Under the pieces are notes generated by a model. The model was not told the DNA's origin, ran no database searches, and saw nothing but the letters and a program-made list of their open reading frames with translations. Position numbers and translations under genes: made by a program. From Novacetimonas hansenii JCM 7643 (GTDB lineage Bacteria > Pseudomonadota > Alphaproteobacteria > Acetobacterales > Acetobacteraceae), in the NCBI RefSeq assembly GCF_000964405.1, contig NZ_BANE01000283.1:1-33044 (forward strand): a stretch of 33,044 nt of DNA, in the 5' to 3' direction. Numbering within the stretch: the first letter of the stretch is position 1; each line of letters starts with the position of its first letter. Of the stretch, positions 7,861-15,862 are shown piece by piece.

Positions 7861-7889
7861 CTGCACATCCCCAAGGCGGGCCTTATACT
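7861..7889 (+). promoter_or_regulatory. Possible divergent promoter overlapping the rpmH -10 box
   Basis: On the plus strand TATACT (7884-7889) is a good -10 box, with CTGCAC (7861-7866) 17 nt upstream as a weak -35. It would serve the small gene at 7978. Its -10 shares four bases with the minus-strand rpmH -10 box, so the two promoters could not both be occupied. Confidence 0.3.
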
Positions 7890-7910
7890 GCCCGTTATTC
7901 CCAGCGTCAA
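7882..7910 (-). promoter_or_regulatory. Sigma-70-type promoter for rpmH
   Basis: On the minus strand TTGACG (7910-7905) and TATAAG (7887-7882) are separated by exactly 17 nt, five of six matches to consensus in each box. Transcription would start near 7875, leaving a leader of about 77 nt before the rpmH GTG. It is one of the two best promoters in the window. Confidence 0.75.
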
Positions 7911-7977
7911 TGCGCAACCCGCGTTACATGCCGCGCATGAGACACCCCAACCACCGCCCCAGAATTACGGAGCCCCC

Positions 7978-8208
7978 ATGCCCCATACTCCCGCCCCTTC
8001 TCCCGACGTTACGGACGTGGCCGGCATATGCACGCACCTGCATGACATCAGGGGCATCCTGTCGCCTGCCCTGATCAAGGCTGACCTGCTGTCGGCCCAT
8101 CCCGACGCACAGGTGCGCGCGGGCGCTGAGGTCATCATACAGGCGATAGAAGCCACGGTCGGCAGGCTCGACCTCATGCGGCGCACCTGCCTGCCCGCCC
8201 GGGAATGA
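7978..8208 (+). CDS. Small orphan HisKA-like (phosphoacceptor) domain protein
   Basis: A 76-residue protein with GGAG 5 nt before its ATG. Residues 20-42 (HLHDIRGILSPALIKAD) resemble the H-box of histidine kinases: His22, then Asp, then Arg25, with Pro30 further on, as in the HDxR form. A second predicted helix (about 44-67) would complete the two-helix dimerisation hairpin. There is no ATP-binding domain, receiver or membrane segment, and none in the neighbouring frames. It may be a stand-alone phosphotransfer or dimerisation module, or a decayed kinase remnant. The upstream frame stays open to 7216 but lies antisense to rnpA and rpmH and is not coding. It is divergent from rpmH and convergent with gloA; a small dyad (GGGATG...CATCCC, 8242-8255) lies in the convergent gap. 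Family assignment is by motif only. Confidence 0.6.
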   Translation: MPHTPAPSPDVTDVAGICTHLHDIRGILSPALIKADLLSAHPDAQVRAGAEVIIQAIEATVGRLDLMRRTCLPARE

Positions 8209-8269
8209 CCGATGGCACGGGCTGATGACAAAAAGGCCGAAGGGATGCACATCCCCCCCGGGTGAAGGA

Positions 8270-8659
8270 TCAAGGGCGCTGGATCAGCTCGATCTTATAG
8301 CCATCAGGGTCTTCGACAAAGGCGATGACGGTGGTGCCGAATTTCACCGGCCCCGCCTCACGCGTGACCTTGCCACCACCTGCGCGGACTTTTTCAACCA
8401 TGGCGGCGACATCCGCCACACCCACGGCGAAATGGCCGAATCCGGTACCGACGTCATATCCATCGTCCTGACCCCAGTTATAGGTCAGTTCGATTTCCGC
8501 CTGCCCTGCCGCATTGTCAGCATACCCGATGAAAACAAGCGTGTATTTCCCTTCGGGCACCTCACGCCGACGCAATTCACGCATCCCAAGCAACCCGTAG
8601 AAATCAAGGCTGGCCTCCAGATTACGGACGCGAACCATTGTATGCAGGTAACTGCCCAT
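8270..8659 (-). CDS. gloA: Lactoylglutathione lyase (glyoxalase I)
   Basis: Isomerises the hemithioacetal of methylglyoxal and glutathione to S-lactoylglutathione in the cytoplasm. The protein has 129 residues with two beta-alpha-beta-beta-beta modules. Metal ligands are visible as His6 (LHTMVRV), Glu57 (EIELTYNW), His76 (FGHFAVGV) and Glu124 (YKIELIQRP), nearly the same spacing as the Escherichia coli Ni-dependent enzyme. The ATG at 8659 has AAGGAG 10 nt upstream. A near-consensus promoter lies about 60 nt further up, so gloA is probably transcribed on its own. It occupies the place after lpxI where lpxB often sits in other alphaproteobacteria. Confidence 0.95.
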   Translation of the reverse strand: MGSYLHTMVRVRNLEASLDFYGLLGMRELRRREVPEGKYTLVFIGYADNAAGQAEIELTYNWGQDDGYDVGTGFGHFAVGVADVAAMVEKVRAGGGKVTREAGPVKFGTTVIAFVEDPDGYKIELIQRP

Positions 8660-8718
8660 GATGTTTGCACTCCTTATTTTATCGACCGCTAACAAACCGC
8701 ACCCAACAACATACTGAA

Positions 8719-8746
8719 ATTATAAAAGTTCTTATCAGGATGTCAT
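8719..8746 (-). promoter_or_regulatory. Near-consensus sigma-70 promoter for gloA
   Basis: On the minus strand ATGACA (8746-8741), a 16-nt spacer and a perfect TATAAT (8724-8719). The surrounding 100 nt are markedly AT-rich for this genome. Start of transcription would be near 8712, giving a leader of about 53 nt. Confidence 0.75.
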
Positions 8747-8761
8747 GTTCAGGGCGGTCTT

Positions 8762-9655
8762 TTACAAAACGGATTCCATCGTCCCCTCGGCCGTAATCCC
8801 GACAAGGAAAAGACCAGCCGCATCCGCCCGCGTCACACATTCAAGCGGGTCCGTCAGCAGTGTGGCCCCGGCCTCGAACGCGATGCCACGCAATCCCGCA
8901 CCTGCCGCGCGGCGCACCGTTTCGGGGCCGATGGTGGGCAGGTCGGCACGCCGTTCCTGTCCTGGTTTGACCATCTTGATCAACACCCCGCCGGGACGAC
9001 CATCCTGATGGTATCGTCCGACACGTTCAAGCATCTCGTCCGTACCCTCGATCGCCTCGACCGCAAGGACAAGCCCGTCCTGCACCACACAGCCCTGTCC
9101 AATATCCAGCGCGCCCATGGCCTGCACCACGCGCCGCCCACGCCCGATATCGGACATTGCGACGTGATCGGGGCGCACCATCCCCATCACGCCACGCCGC
9201 CCGATGGATGCATGCAGATATTCATGCGCGCCCCGGATAACGAATCCTTCCTCCCCCAGCACCCGGACAATCGCGCCAAGCAACCCGTCATCACCAGAAA
9301 ACAGGGCACGACCGATCCGCGCCAGTATCCGTGCGCCCACCGCATCAGGACGCAATGTCGCAAAGGAAGGACGCCGCACCGGCCCGATCAGGACCAGTTC
9401 ACGACATCCATGCAGACGCAGGGTGGAAAGGATTTCGCCCGCCGCGGCAAGCCGGATGAACCGGTGCGGCCATGGGGCGATGACATCGGGGTCGGCAAAC
9501 CCCTCGAACCCGATGATAAAGACGCTGCCGCCCGCCGCAACAACAGAACGCGCAACCTGCGCCGGCAGTGGGCCGCCCCCGGCAAGGATGCCGACACAGG
9601 CGGGGGAAGACGCAGAAGCAGACGTAACCTGATCCATCAGGGGATCAGGCGCCAT
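8762..9655 (-). CDS. lpxI: UDP-2,3-diacylglucosamine pyrophosphatase LpxI
   Basis: Cleaves UDP-2,3-diacylglucosamine to lipid X and UMP in lipid A synthesis, replacing LpxH in most alphaproteobacteria. The protein has 297 residues. The N-terminal half begins GILAGGGPLPAQVAR, a family mark, and the C-terminal half carries KMVKPGQERRADLPTIGPET; the Asp in ADLPT lies in the conserved block thought to bind metal and act in catalysis. The ATG at 9655 overlaps the end of lpxA by 11 nt; an ATG at 9637, 7 nt after the lpxA stop, is equally possible. It is the last gene of the envelope cluster here; lpxB does not follow. Confidence 0.93.
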   Translation of the reverse strand: MAPDPLMDQVTSASASSPACVGILAGGGPLPAQVARSVVAAGGSVFIIGFEGFADPDVIAPWPHRFIRLAAAGEILSTLRLHGCRELVLIGPVRRPSFATLRPDAVGARILARIGRALFSGDDGLLGAIVRVLGEEGFVIRGAHEYLHASIGRRGVMGMVRPDHVAMSDIGRGRRVVQAMGALDIGQGCVVQDGLVLAVEAIEGTDEMLERVGRYHQDGRPGGVLIKMVKPGQERRADLPTIGPETVRRAAGAGLRGIAFEAGATLLTDPLECVTRADAAGLFLVGITAEGTMESVL

Positions 9656-10544
9656 CGGTCTCGATCATTTCGCCCGGACTTCTTTGCACGCGCACCAGTC
9701 CGCGATGGCTGGGGGCCGCAATGAAATCCAGAATTTCGGACACGCGGGCATCATCGCCATACTGTCCACGCACCTGTTCCAGACGCGTCTGGAACACAGC
9801 GCCACTGGCATGTGCGGCCTTGGGATACAGCGCGCGGAAGGCCTGGCGCATGCGCCGGATATCATCAGGGGCGACACCATTACGCCGCAGCCATATCCAG
9901 TGAAGCCCCACAAGCCGCGCCCGGTTGCCCAGCACGCTGCCATACGGAATGACGTCCGCCTCCACCCCGCACACACCACCGACAAGGGCGGCGTGCCCGA
10001 TACGCACGAACTGATGCAGGGCGGCCGACCCCATGATGCGGGCATTGTCGCCAATGACGACATGCCCCCCCATCACCACGTTATTGACGATAATGACACC
10101 CCGTCCCAACGTGCAGTCATGCGCCACGTGGGAGTTCGCCATGATAAGGCACCCTCCCCCGATGGTGGTGACACCCACACCCGTGGCCGTCCCCCGGTGA
10201 ATGGTGACATTTTCACGGATGATCGTGCCCGCCCCCACGACACAGCGTGTGGGTTCACCGCGATATTTCAGGTCCTGCGGTTCCATTCCCACCGTGGTGA
10301 AGGGATAGCAGACGACATTCGCGCCGATATGCGTATGGCCGTCAATCACCACATGGGAAATCAGCCGGGCACCGTCATCAATCACCACATCGGGACCGAC
10401 CGTGCACCATGGGCCAATTGACACGCCGCGACCAATTCGGGCGCCAGCGGCAACGATGGATGAGGGATGGATAACAGCAGCCCCCAGAGGTTCCACATCC
10501 GTTGTCGTGCCGGTAGATGCGCTGTGTGCCAGAACAGCCTCCAT
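9645..10544 (-). CDS. lpxA: UDP-N-acetylglucosamine acyltransferase
   Basis: Transfers a 3-hydroxyacyl chain from ACP to UDP-GlcNAc, the first step of lipid A synthesis. Left-handed beta-helix hexapeptides run from about residue 25 to 215 (starting IHPSSIVAAGARIG), and the catalytic His142 is in NSHVAHDCTLG, matching His125 of Escherichia coli. A helical C-terminal part (about 220-280) follows. The ATG at 10544 gives 299 residues and has GGAAAG about 10 nt upstream; ATG 10586 is an alternative. Either way the protein has an N-terminal extension of more than 20 residues before the first hexapeptide, which typical LpxA lacks. Lies between fabZ and lpxI in the usual order. Confidence 0.94.
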   Translation of the reverse strand: MEAVLAHSASTGTTTDVEPLGAAVIHPSSIVAAGARIGRGVSIGPWCTVGPDVVIDDGARLISHVVIDGHTHIGANVVCYPFTTVGMEPQDLKYRGEPTRCVVGAGTIIRENVTIHRGTATGVGVTTIGGGCLIMANSHVAHDCTLGRGVIIVNNVVMGGHVVIGDNARIMGSAALHQFVRIGHAALVGGVCGVEADVIPYGSVLGNRARLVGLHWIWLRRNGVAPDDIRRMRQAFRALYPKAAHASGAVFQTRLEQVRGQYGDDARVSEILDFIAAPSHRGLVRVQRSPGEMIETDGA

Positions 10545-10658
10545 TTCGACGGCTTTCCGGCGCTCAGCCACCGGAAAAAAAGCCATGATCCAGATACCGG
10601 TTCCCGGTTACGGTGCCTGCCGTTACGGGCCGATCGTTTTCCGTTCGCCGGGCCTGGC

Positions 10659-11144
10659 CTAGCCCATGATCATCGCGCTGAACGTCGCCTCGGCCACCGA
10701 GACACCGTCTACGCGCGCAATCCCCTTGAATTTCCAGACATTCGCGCGGCTGCGCTCTTTTTCAACGGAAATCCGCAACTGATCGCCAGGGCCAACGGGG
10801 CGACGGAATTTCGCGCCGTCTATGGTCATGAAATAGACCAGCTTCCCCTCAAACGCCTCACCCAGCGTCAGCACGACAAGCGTCGCCGCCGTCTGCGCCA
10901 TCGCCTCGATGATGAGGACGCCCGGCATGACCGGCCGCGCAGGGAAATGCCCCTGGAAATGCGGTTCGTTCACGGACACGTTCTTGATGCCGACCGCCGA
11001 CTGACCGCGGACGATATCAACCATCCTGTCAATCAGCAGGAAAGGATAACGATGGGGAATCGCCTCCATGATGCGCATGATGTCGATTGCCTCGACACTC
11101 TGCGGCGCCTGCTCTGTCGGTAATGCCTCTACTTCTTTATCCAC
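10659..11144 (-). CDS. fabZ: 3-hydroxyacyl-ACP dehydratase FabZ
   Basis: Dehydrates 3-hydroxyacyl-ACP in fatty acid elongation and competes with LpxA and LpxD for the same substrate, which explains its place between their genes. The hot-dog fold motif [20 protein letters not shown] holds catalytic His66, with Glu80 in IIEAMAQ. The in-frame reading extends far upstream into the lpxD gap, so the start must be chosen: GTG at 11144 gives 161 residues and fits the family; TTG at 11153 is possible. It lies 98 nt downstream of lpxD, and the gap holds nothing I recognise. Confidence 0.93.
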   Translation of the reverse strand: MDKEVEALPTEQAPQSVEAIDIMRIMEAIPHRYPFLLIDRMVDIVRGQSAVGIKNVSVNEPHFQGHFPARPVMPGVLIIEAMAQTAATLVVLTLGEAFEGKLVYFMTIDGAKFRRPVGPGDQLRISVEKERSRANVWKFKGIARVDGVSVAEATFSAMIMG

Positions 11145-11242
11145 GTCGTCCAACCATCTCTGCGGTACGGGAACGCCTGCGATCTGACTGGACAGGCCGC
11201 CCCATGCCGGTTGAATGTTTTTACAGCCTTCGGCACCGTCGC

Positions 11243-12322
11243 CTAGCCGGCCTTGTCGCTGCCCCCATCCTGCGTCGGTTTTTTCGCCAGACGACGCAGG
11301 AATGCCACGTTTCGGAAAAACTCCCTGAACGGCATCGCCGGGCTTCCGATGACATCGGCCCCGGCCTCGACATCGGACATGACGCCACATTGTGCGCCGA
11401 TCCGTGCCTTCGTGCCAATCTTGATATGCCCGATCAGCCCGGCCTGCGCCGCGACCGTGACAAAATCGCCAAGTTCCGTCGAACCCGAAATACCGGCCTG
11501 GGACACAACGATACAGCACCGTCCCAGACGCGCATTATGGCCGATCTGCACCAGATTGTCGAGGCGCGACCCCGCCCCGATCAGGGTATCGCGAATCGAC
11601 CCACGGTCGATGGTGGAGTTCGCACCGACCTCAACCCCGTCCTCAAGGATCACCCGCCCAAGCTGGGGCACGGTCTCAAACCCGTCAGGACCGGTGGCAA
11701 AGCCGAAGCCTTCCTGACCGATGCGGACACCCGGCAGCAATGTGACACGTTCCCCAAGCAGCGCATGCGACAGGCAGACATGGCTGCCGATGCGGCTGCG
11801 TGCGCCGATTTCCACGCCATCGCCAACCATGACATGCGTGCCAAGCGTTACACCCGCGCCAATACGTGCGCGCGCACCGATGACTGAAAATGCCCCGATC
11901 GACGCTGATGGATCGACCTGCGCGCCCTCGCCGATGACCGCGGTGGGATGAATCCCCGGATCAACCGGTGGCGCGGGATAGAAACGCGAGGCCACACGCG
12001 CCCATGCAAGATAGGGCGTACGCGACACCAGCGCCACGGCATGGGACGGCACCTTGTCAACAAAAGCAGGCGCCACGATCACCGCACCCGCGCCCGTCTG
12101 CTCCAGCAGGGGGAGATAGCGCCGGTTGTCCAGAAAGCTGACCTGCGTCGGCCCTGCCGACTGCAGGGGGGCTATGCCGGTGAAGTGTGGTGCGTCGGCA
12201 ATCGCTGCCCCCGCCCCCTGAAGCTCAGCACCGGCGCAGCGCGCAAGTTCCGTGGCGTCAAACGGGCCATCCGATACAAAAAACCGCGTATCGCCCGGCC
12301 CGCTTTCCTCCCGCACGTACAT
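11243..12322 (-). CDS. lpxD: UDP-3-O-(3-hydroxyacyl)glucosamine N-acyltransferase
   Basis: Adds the second (N-linked) 3-hydroxyacyl chain to UDP-3-O-acyl-glucosamine, the third step of lipid A synthesis. An N-terminal uridine-binding domain (about 12-118) is followed by hexapeptide beta-helix coils (about 124-320) and a C-terminal helix (about 330-350). His262 in [12 protein letters not shown] is the expected catalytic residue. The ATG at 12322 gives 359 residues, 16 nt after the skp stop; a weak ribosome site only. The 46 upstream in-frame codons are antisense-like and were dropped. Confidence 0.95.
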   Translation of the reverse strand: MYVREESGPGDTRFFVSDGPFDATELARCAGAELQGAGAAIADAPHFTGIAPLQSAGPTQVSFLDNRRYLPLLEQTGAGAVIVAPAFVDKVPSHAVALVSRTPYLAWARVASRFYPAPPVDPGIHPTAVIGEGAQVDPSASIGAFSVIGARARIGAGVTLGTHVMVGDGVEIGARSRIGSHVCLSHALLGERVTLLPGVRIGQEGFGFATGPDGFETVPQLGRVILEDGVEVGANSTIDRGSIRDTLIGAGSRLDNLVQIGHNARLGRCCIVVSQAGISGSTELGDFVTVAAQAGLIGHIKIGTKARIGAQCGVMSDVEAGADVIGSPAMPFREFFRNVAFLRRLAKKPTQDGGSDKAG

Positions 12323-12338
12323 GGACCCGACCAAGCCC

Positions 12339-13214
12339 TTAGTGCTTCGCCTTGGGTGCGACGGCGGTTGCCGCTGCTGCCGGGGCGGATGCACCACCCT
12401 GTTCCGCATCGGCGGTTGTCGGCATCGTGCCCGATTTCGCCAGCACTTCAGGATCGACATTCGCCGCCGGGATAAAGACGCTAGGCAGGATCGAGTTCAG
12501 CTGCGTCGCGACCTGCTGGGTGATGTCAAGGTTATCCTGACTCAACGCCACCTGTTCACGGTGCAGGACAAGGTTCATGCTGCGGCTGGCGGCAACCTGG
12601 CGGATGATCTGCACCAATTCGCGTTCAATCTGCCCAAGGGAGACCTGGGCGGCTTCCTGGATGATCCGGTTGCGGTTGCGGAAGTTCTTCTGCGCCGCGA
12701 TCACGCGCTCCTGCAACTTGCGTTCGCTTGCCTGGATCTGGTCGGATGACATGGTCCGCGCCTGACCCTGCAGCTTCTGCTGCTCATCACGCCACGACGC
12801 CTGTTCCTTTTGCGCATCGCGGGCAAGTTCGTCACGCCGCGCGCCCAATACGCGTTCCGCCTGCTGCGCCGCAGTGGACAGGCGCATCACGTCAGGCACG
12901 CTGATGACACCGATGATCGGTGCGGGCGGCGGCGCCCCCTTGGGCAGGTCCGGCGAATTGGGGATCTGCGGCAACGGCAGGACCGGCGGCGTCTGGGACT
13001 GGGCTTCCTCGCTATCGGCCGGGGGGGCCGGCAGGGGGACGGGCTGCGGCGCGGGCTGGGCCGCATGCGCTGCGGCATGCTCCGGCTGCTGCTGGGATGC
13101 CTTGGGGACGAACCAGCCGGAATTGTTCTGCGCATGGGCAACAGATCCGACCAGGCTGCCACATCCCAGTGCGACAGCCGCGGCAAATAAACGAACGCCG
13201 GAATTACGCAACAT
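12339..13214 (-). CDS. skp: Periplasmic OmpH/Skp-family chaperone, extended
   Basis: A periplasmic holdase that shields unfolded outer-membrane proteins on their way to BamA. A signal peptide (about 1-28, AAAVALGCGSLVGSVAHAQ) is followed by a Gln/Pro/Ala-rich stretch (about 35-88), then the Skp core: a short strand near IIGVISVPDV and long charged helices (about 100-215) forming the tentacle coiled coil. The tail is Ala-rich. At 291 residues it is almost twice the usual 160-170, due to the Pro-rich insert and both tails. The ATG at 13214 has GAGGTG 4 nt upstream and lies 7 nt after the bamA stop. Confidence 0.9.
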   Translation of the reverse strand: MLRNSGVRLFAAAVALGCGSLVGSVAHAQNNSGWFVPKASQQQPEHAAAHAAQPAPQPVPLPAPPADSEEAQSQTPPVLPLPQIPNSPDLPKGAPPPAPIIGVISVPDVMRLSTAAQQAERVLGARRDELARDAQKEQASWRDEQQKLQGQARTMSSDQIQASERKLQERVIAAQKNFRNRNRIIQEAAQVSLGQIERELVQIIRQVAASRSMNLVLHREQVALSQDNLDITQQVATQLNSILPSVFIPAANVDPEVLAKSGTMPTTADAEQGGASAPAAAATAVAPKAKH

Positions 13215-13221
13215 TATCACC

Positions 13222-15717
13222 TCAGAATTGTTGGCCGAAGCCAAAGCGGAGCAACTGTGTTCGGTCATGCTTCTGCTTGATGATCGGCACACCAAGATCA
13301 ATGTTAATCAGACCAAACGGACTTTTCCATGAAAAGCCCACGCCGGTACTGACGCGCGGCGTCAATGTATCGCCATATACCGGGGTATATTTGTAACCAT
13401 CGCTGGGCGAGGTATAGCGTTCGCGCACGCGCAGGCCATCAAGCCCACCGGCATCGACGAAATACCGTCCCTTGATCCCCATATCCGCCGCAAATGGCAT
13501 GGGGAAATGGATCGTGGCCGAAGCGGTGTACATGAAACGCCCGCCAAGGAAATCTTCTTGCGAATGCATCGGGTATTTCACACCGTCGATGGTCCGCGCC
13601 GAAATCCCCATCGAACGCGGCCCCGCACCACCGTCAAGGAAGCCGCGCAGCGTGTTACCACCAAGATAGAAGTTATCGATGATATCACTGCGTCCGCCAC
13701 CCCAGTTGGCGATGTCGCCCGCGCCAGCGCGCAGGTCCACCGTCCAGTCATGGTTCCCCATCAGGCTGTCGAGGGGAATATAATAGGCGGCGTCGATCTT
13801 GCCACGGACATAGCGTTCATTACCGCCAATACCCGCGAAATCGCCACCGACACGGATGACATAACCGCTATGGGGCTGCGAACGGCGGTCACGGGTGTCA
13901 TAGGTCAGCGTGGTGCTCAACTGTGACAGGAGCGACCAGCCGGACTGATCCAGCACGTACCAAGACGAATCCGACCATGTATCGCCAACATTTCGATCGG
14001 TAAGCGTATAGCTCCACGACTGCGACAGGTGGTTATTATAGGAATACCCCATACGCAGCGTCATGCCGTACCGGCCTTCGGAGTAGTTCTGGTACGTCAT
14101 GTAACGGTTCTGGATACCGAAGATGTCGATCCCGGCCACCAGGTTGCGATTGAGGAAATACGGGTCCGTCACAGAAATGTCGGCCTGATCTTCGTAATAG
14201 GCCGCCGTGCCGGAGAAACCGGCGTCGATACCTGTGCCAAGCAGGTTATGCTGCTTCAGGCCGAGATTACCCAGCACGCCCGCATCCGACGAATACCCGC
14301 CACCGAGCGAGAATTCGCCCGTCGGCTTTTCCACCACATCGGCCGAGATATTGACCTTGTCAGGTGAAGACCCGGGCGTCTGGTCGATCGACACGGTCTT
14401 GAAGAAGCCAAGATCCTCCAGCACCGCCTTGGAATATTTGCGGTCCATGGGGGTGTACGGATCGCCTTCGGACATCGGCAGCTGGCGGCGGATAACCTTG
14501 TCCTGCGTGATGGTGTTGCCGTTGATGTCGATGCGCTCGACATACATACGTGGCCCCTCGCTCACATCGAACAGCAGGTTGACCGTGCGTTTTTCCGGGT
14601 TACGCGCAATTTCGGGATGCACCATCGCAAAGGGATATCCCTTCGCCTGCAGGATTTCCTGCATGGATGTCGCATTATGCTGGATGGCGCTGCCGTCATA
14701 CCACTGGTTGTGGAACAGGGAGATGTATTTATGCAGGGACTCCGCACTGACATGACGCAGGGAAGAGCGGATATCCATCTTGTTCAGGCGGTAACGCGGC
14801 CCTTCTTCCATCGTATAGGTGATATAGAACGCCTTGTGATCGGGGGAGAGTTCGCCCGTCGCGTTCTTGATCTGAAAATCGACAAACCCGTTTTTCAGAT
14901 AAAACCGGTGCAGCAGTTCCGCGTCATACTTGATACGTTCGGGATTATACTGGTCACTTGATGAGAAAAAGCGATACCACGCCGTTTCCTTCGACGACAC
15001 GACACCGGCAAGGCGCGTGCTGCTGAAGGTACGGTTCCCCACGAACGTCACCTTGCGGATAAGTGTCTTCTGCGCCTCGTTGATGCGAAAGATCACATCG
15101 ACGCGGTTATGTGCAAGGCGGATGACCTGTGGCGTGACGGTCGCGGCATAGCGCGCCTTTTCCGCATAGACACCAAGGATCTTCTGCCGGTCGGCAGCGA
15201 TCGTCTTGGTGGAAAACACCGCGCGCGGCCGCAGGGAGATGACCTTCGTCAGGTCTTCGTCCTTGGCGCTGTGGTTGCCTTCGAAAATGATGCGGTTGAC
15301 GATCGGGTTTTCGACGACATGCACCACCAGCATGTTGCCCGAACGCTGCATGGTCACGTCCTTGAACAGGCCGGTGGCATAAAGCGTCTTGAGCGAACGG
15401 TCGAGCAGATCCTGATCAAACCGGTCGCCGGGCTGCACCACCATATAGGACAGGATGGTGTTCGTTTCGATCCGGTCATTGCCCTTGATGTCCACGGCCT
15501 CGATCGGATCGGCCAGGGGCGGCGGCTTGATGGCCTCCACCTGCGGCTGTTCCGGGGTCATGCCCGGCGTCGGGGCCATGCCACCTGGCGGGGGGGCATC
15601 GGACGGCGCACCGCCTTCCTGTCCAGCGTCCTGCGCGTGGGCGCCTGCCGTCCAGAACAGCGGCACAACACAAACGGATGCAAGCAGCGCTGAACGTTTA
15701 CTCGACAAAATCGGCAT
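13222..15717 (-). CDS. bamA: Outer membrane protein assembly factor BamA
   Basis: The central insertase of the beta-barrel assembly machinery, in the outer membrane. A signal peptide (1-29, ending AGAHAQ) is followed by a Gly/Pro/Met-rich linker (30-68) not found in Escherichia coli BamA, then five POTRA domains (starting IEAVDIKGNDRIETN, to about residue 470) and a 16-strand barrel ending in Phe831 (RFGFGQQF). The loop-6 motif is LRGF rather than the usual VRGF, keeping the functional Arg and Phe. The protein has 831 residues, normal length. A 145-nt gap separates it from rseP and contains a palindrome, so it may have its own control. Confidence 0.96.
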   Translation of the reverse strand: MPILSSKRSALLASVCVVPLFWTAGAHAQDAGQEGGAPSDAPPPGGMAPTPGMTPEQPQVEAIKPPPLADPIEAVDIKGNDRIETNTILSYMVVQPGDRFDQDLLDRSLKTLYATGLFKDVTMQRSGNMLVVHVVENPIVNRIIFEGNHSAKDEDLTKVISLRPRAVFSTKTIAADRQKILGVYAEKARYAATVTPQVIRLAHNRVDVIFRINEAQKTLIRKVTFVGNRTFSSTRLAGVVSSKETAWYRFFSSSDQYNPERIKYDAELLHRFYLKNGFVDFQIKNATGELSPDHKAFYITYTMEEGPRYRLNKMDIRSSLRHVSAESLHKYISLFHNQWYDGSAIQHNATSMQEILQAKGYPFAMVHPEIARNPEKRTVNLLFDVSEGPRMYVERIDINGNTITQDKVIRRQLPMSEGDPYTPMDRKYSKAVLEDLGFFKTVSIDQTPGSSPDKVNISADVVEKPTGEFSLGGGYSSDAGVLGNLGLKQHNLLGTGIDAGFSGTAAYYEDQADISVTDPYFLNRNLVAGIDIFGIQNRYMTYQNYSEGRYGMTLRMGYSYNNHLSQSWSYTLTDRNVGDTWSDSSWYVLDQSGWSLLSQLSTTLTYDTRDRRSQPHSGYVIRVGGDFAGIGGNERYVRGKIDAAYYIPLDSLMGNHDWTVDLRAGAGDIANWGGGRSDIIDNFYLGGNTLRGFLDGGAGPRSMGISARTIDGVKYPMHSQEDFLGGRFMYTASATIHFPMPFAADMGIKGRYFVDAGGLDGLRVRERYTSPSDGYKYTPVYGDTLTPRVSTGVGFSWKSPFGLINIDLGVPIIKQKHDRTQLLRFGFGQQF

Positions 15718-15760
15718 TCCTCACCATTCGGTAGGCGGATTGACCACACTGCCAGCCATG

Positions 15761-15777
15761 CGGAGATGTCATCTCCG
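15761..15777. promoter_or_regulatory. Perfect 8+1+8 palindrome in the bamA leader
   Basis: CGGAGATG, one base, then CATCTCCG: a perfect dyad 43 nt upstream of the bamA start in the rseP-bamA gap. It could be an operator for a dimeric regulator of outer-membrane assembly genes, or a leader RNA hairpin. I see no convincing promoter boxes around it; TATATC about 40 nt further upstream is only suggestive. Confidence 0.5.
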
Positions 15778-15862
15778 TGCTGTCATGCATTATCCGCATG
15801 GGCGGACGTATCCGATATAGCCCCTCTCGCGCAAGCACTTGTCTCATGCCGTCATTCTTACG

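Noticed and set aside
7216-7977. Upstream extension of the small plus-strand gene
   Set aside because: Runs antisense to rnpA and rpmH; the protein-like part starts at the ATG at 7978 with GGAG upstream.
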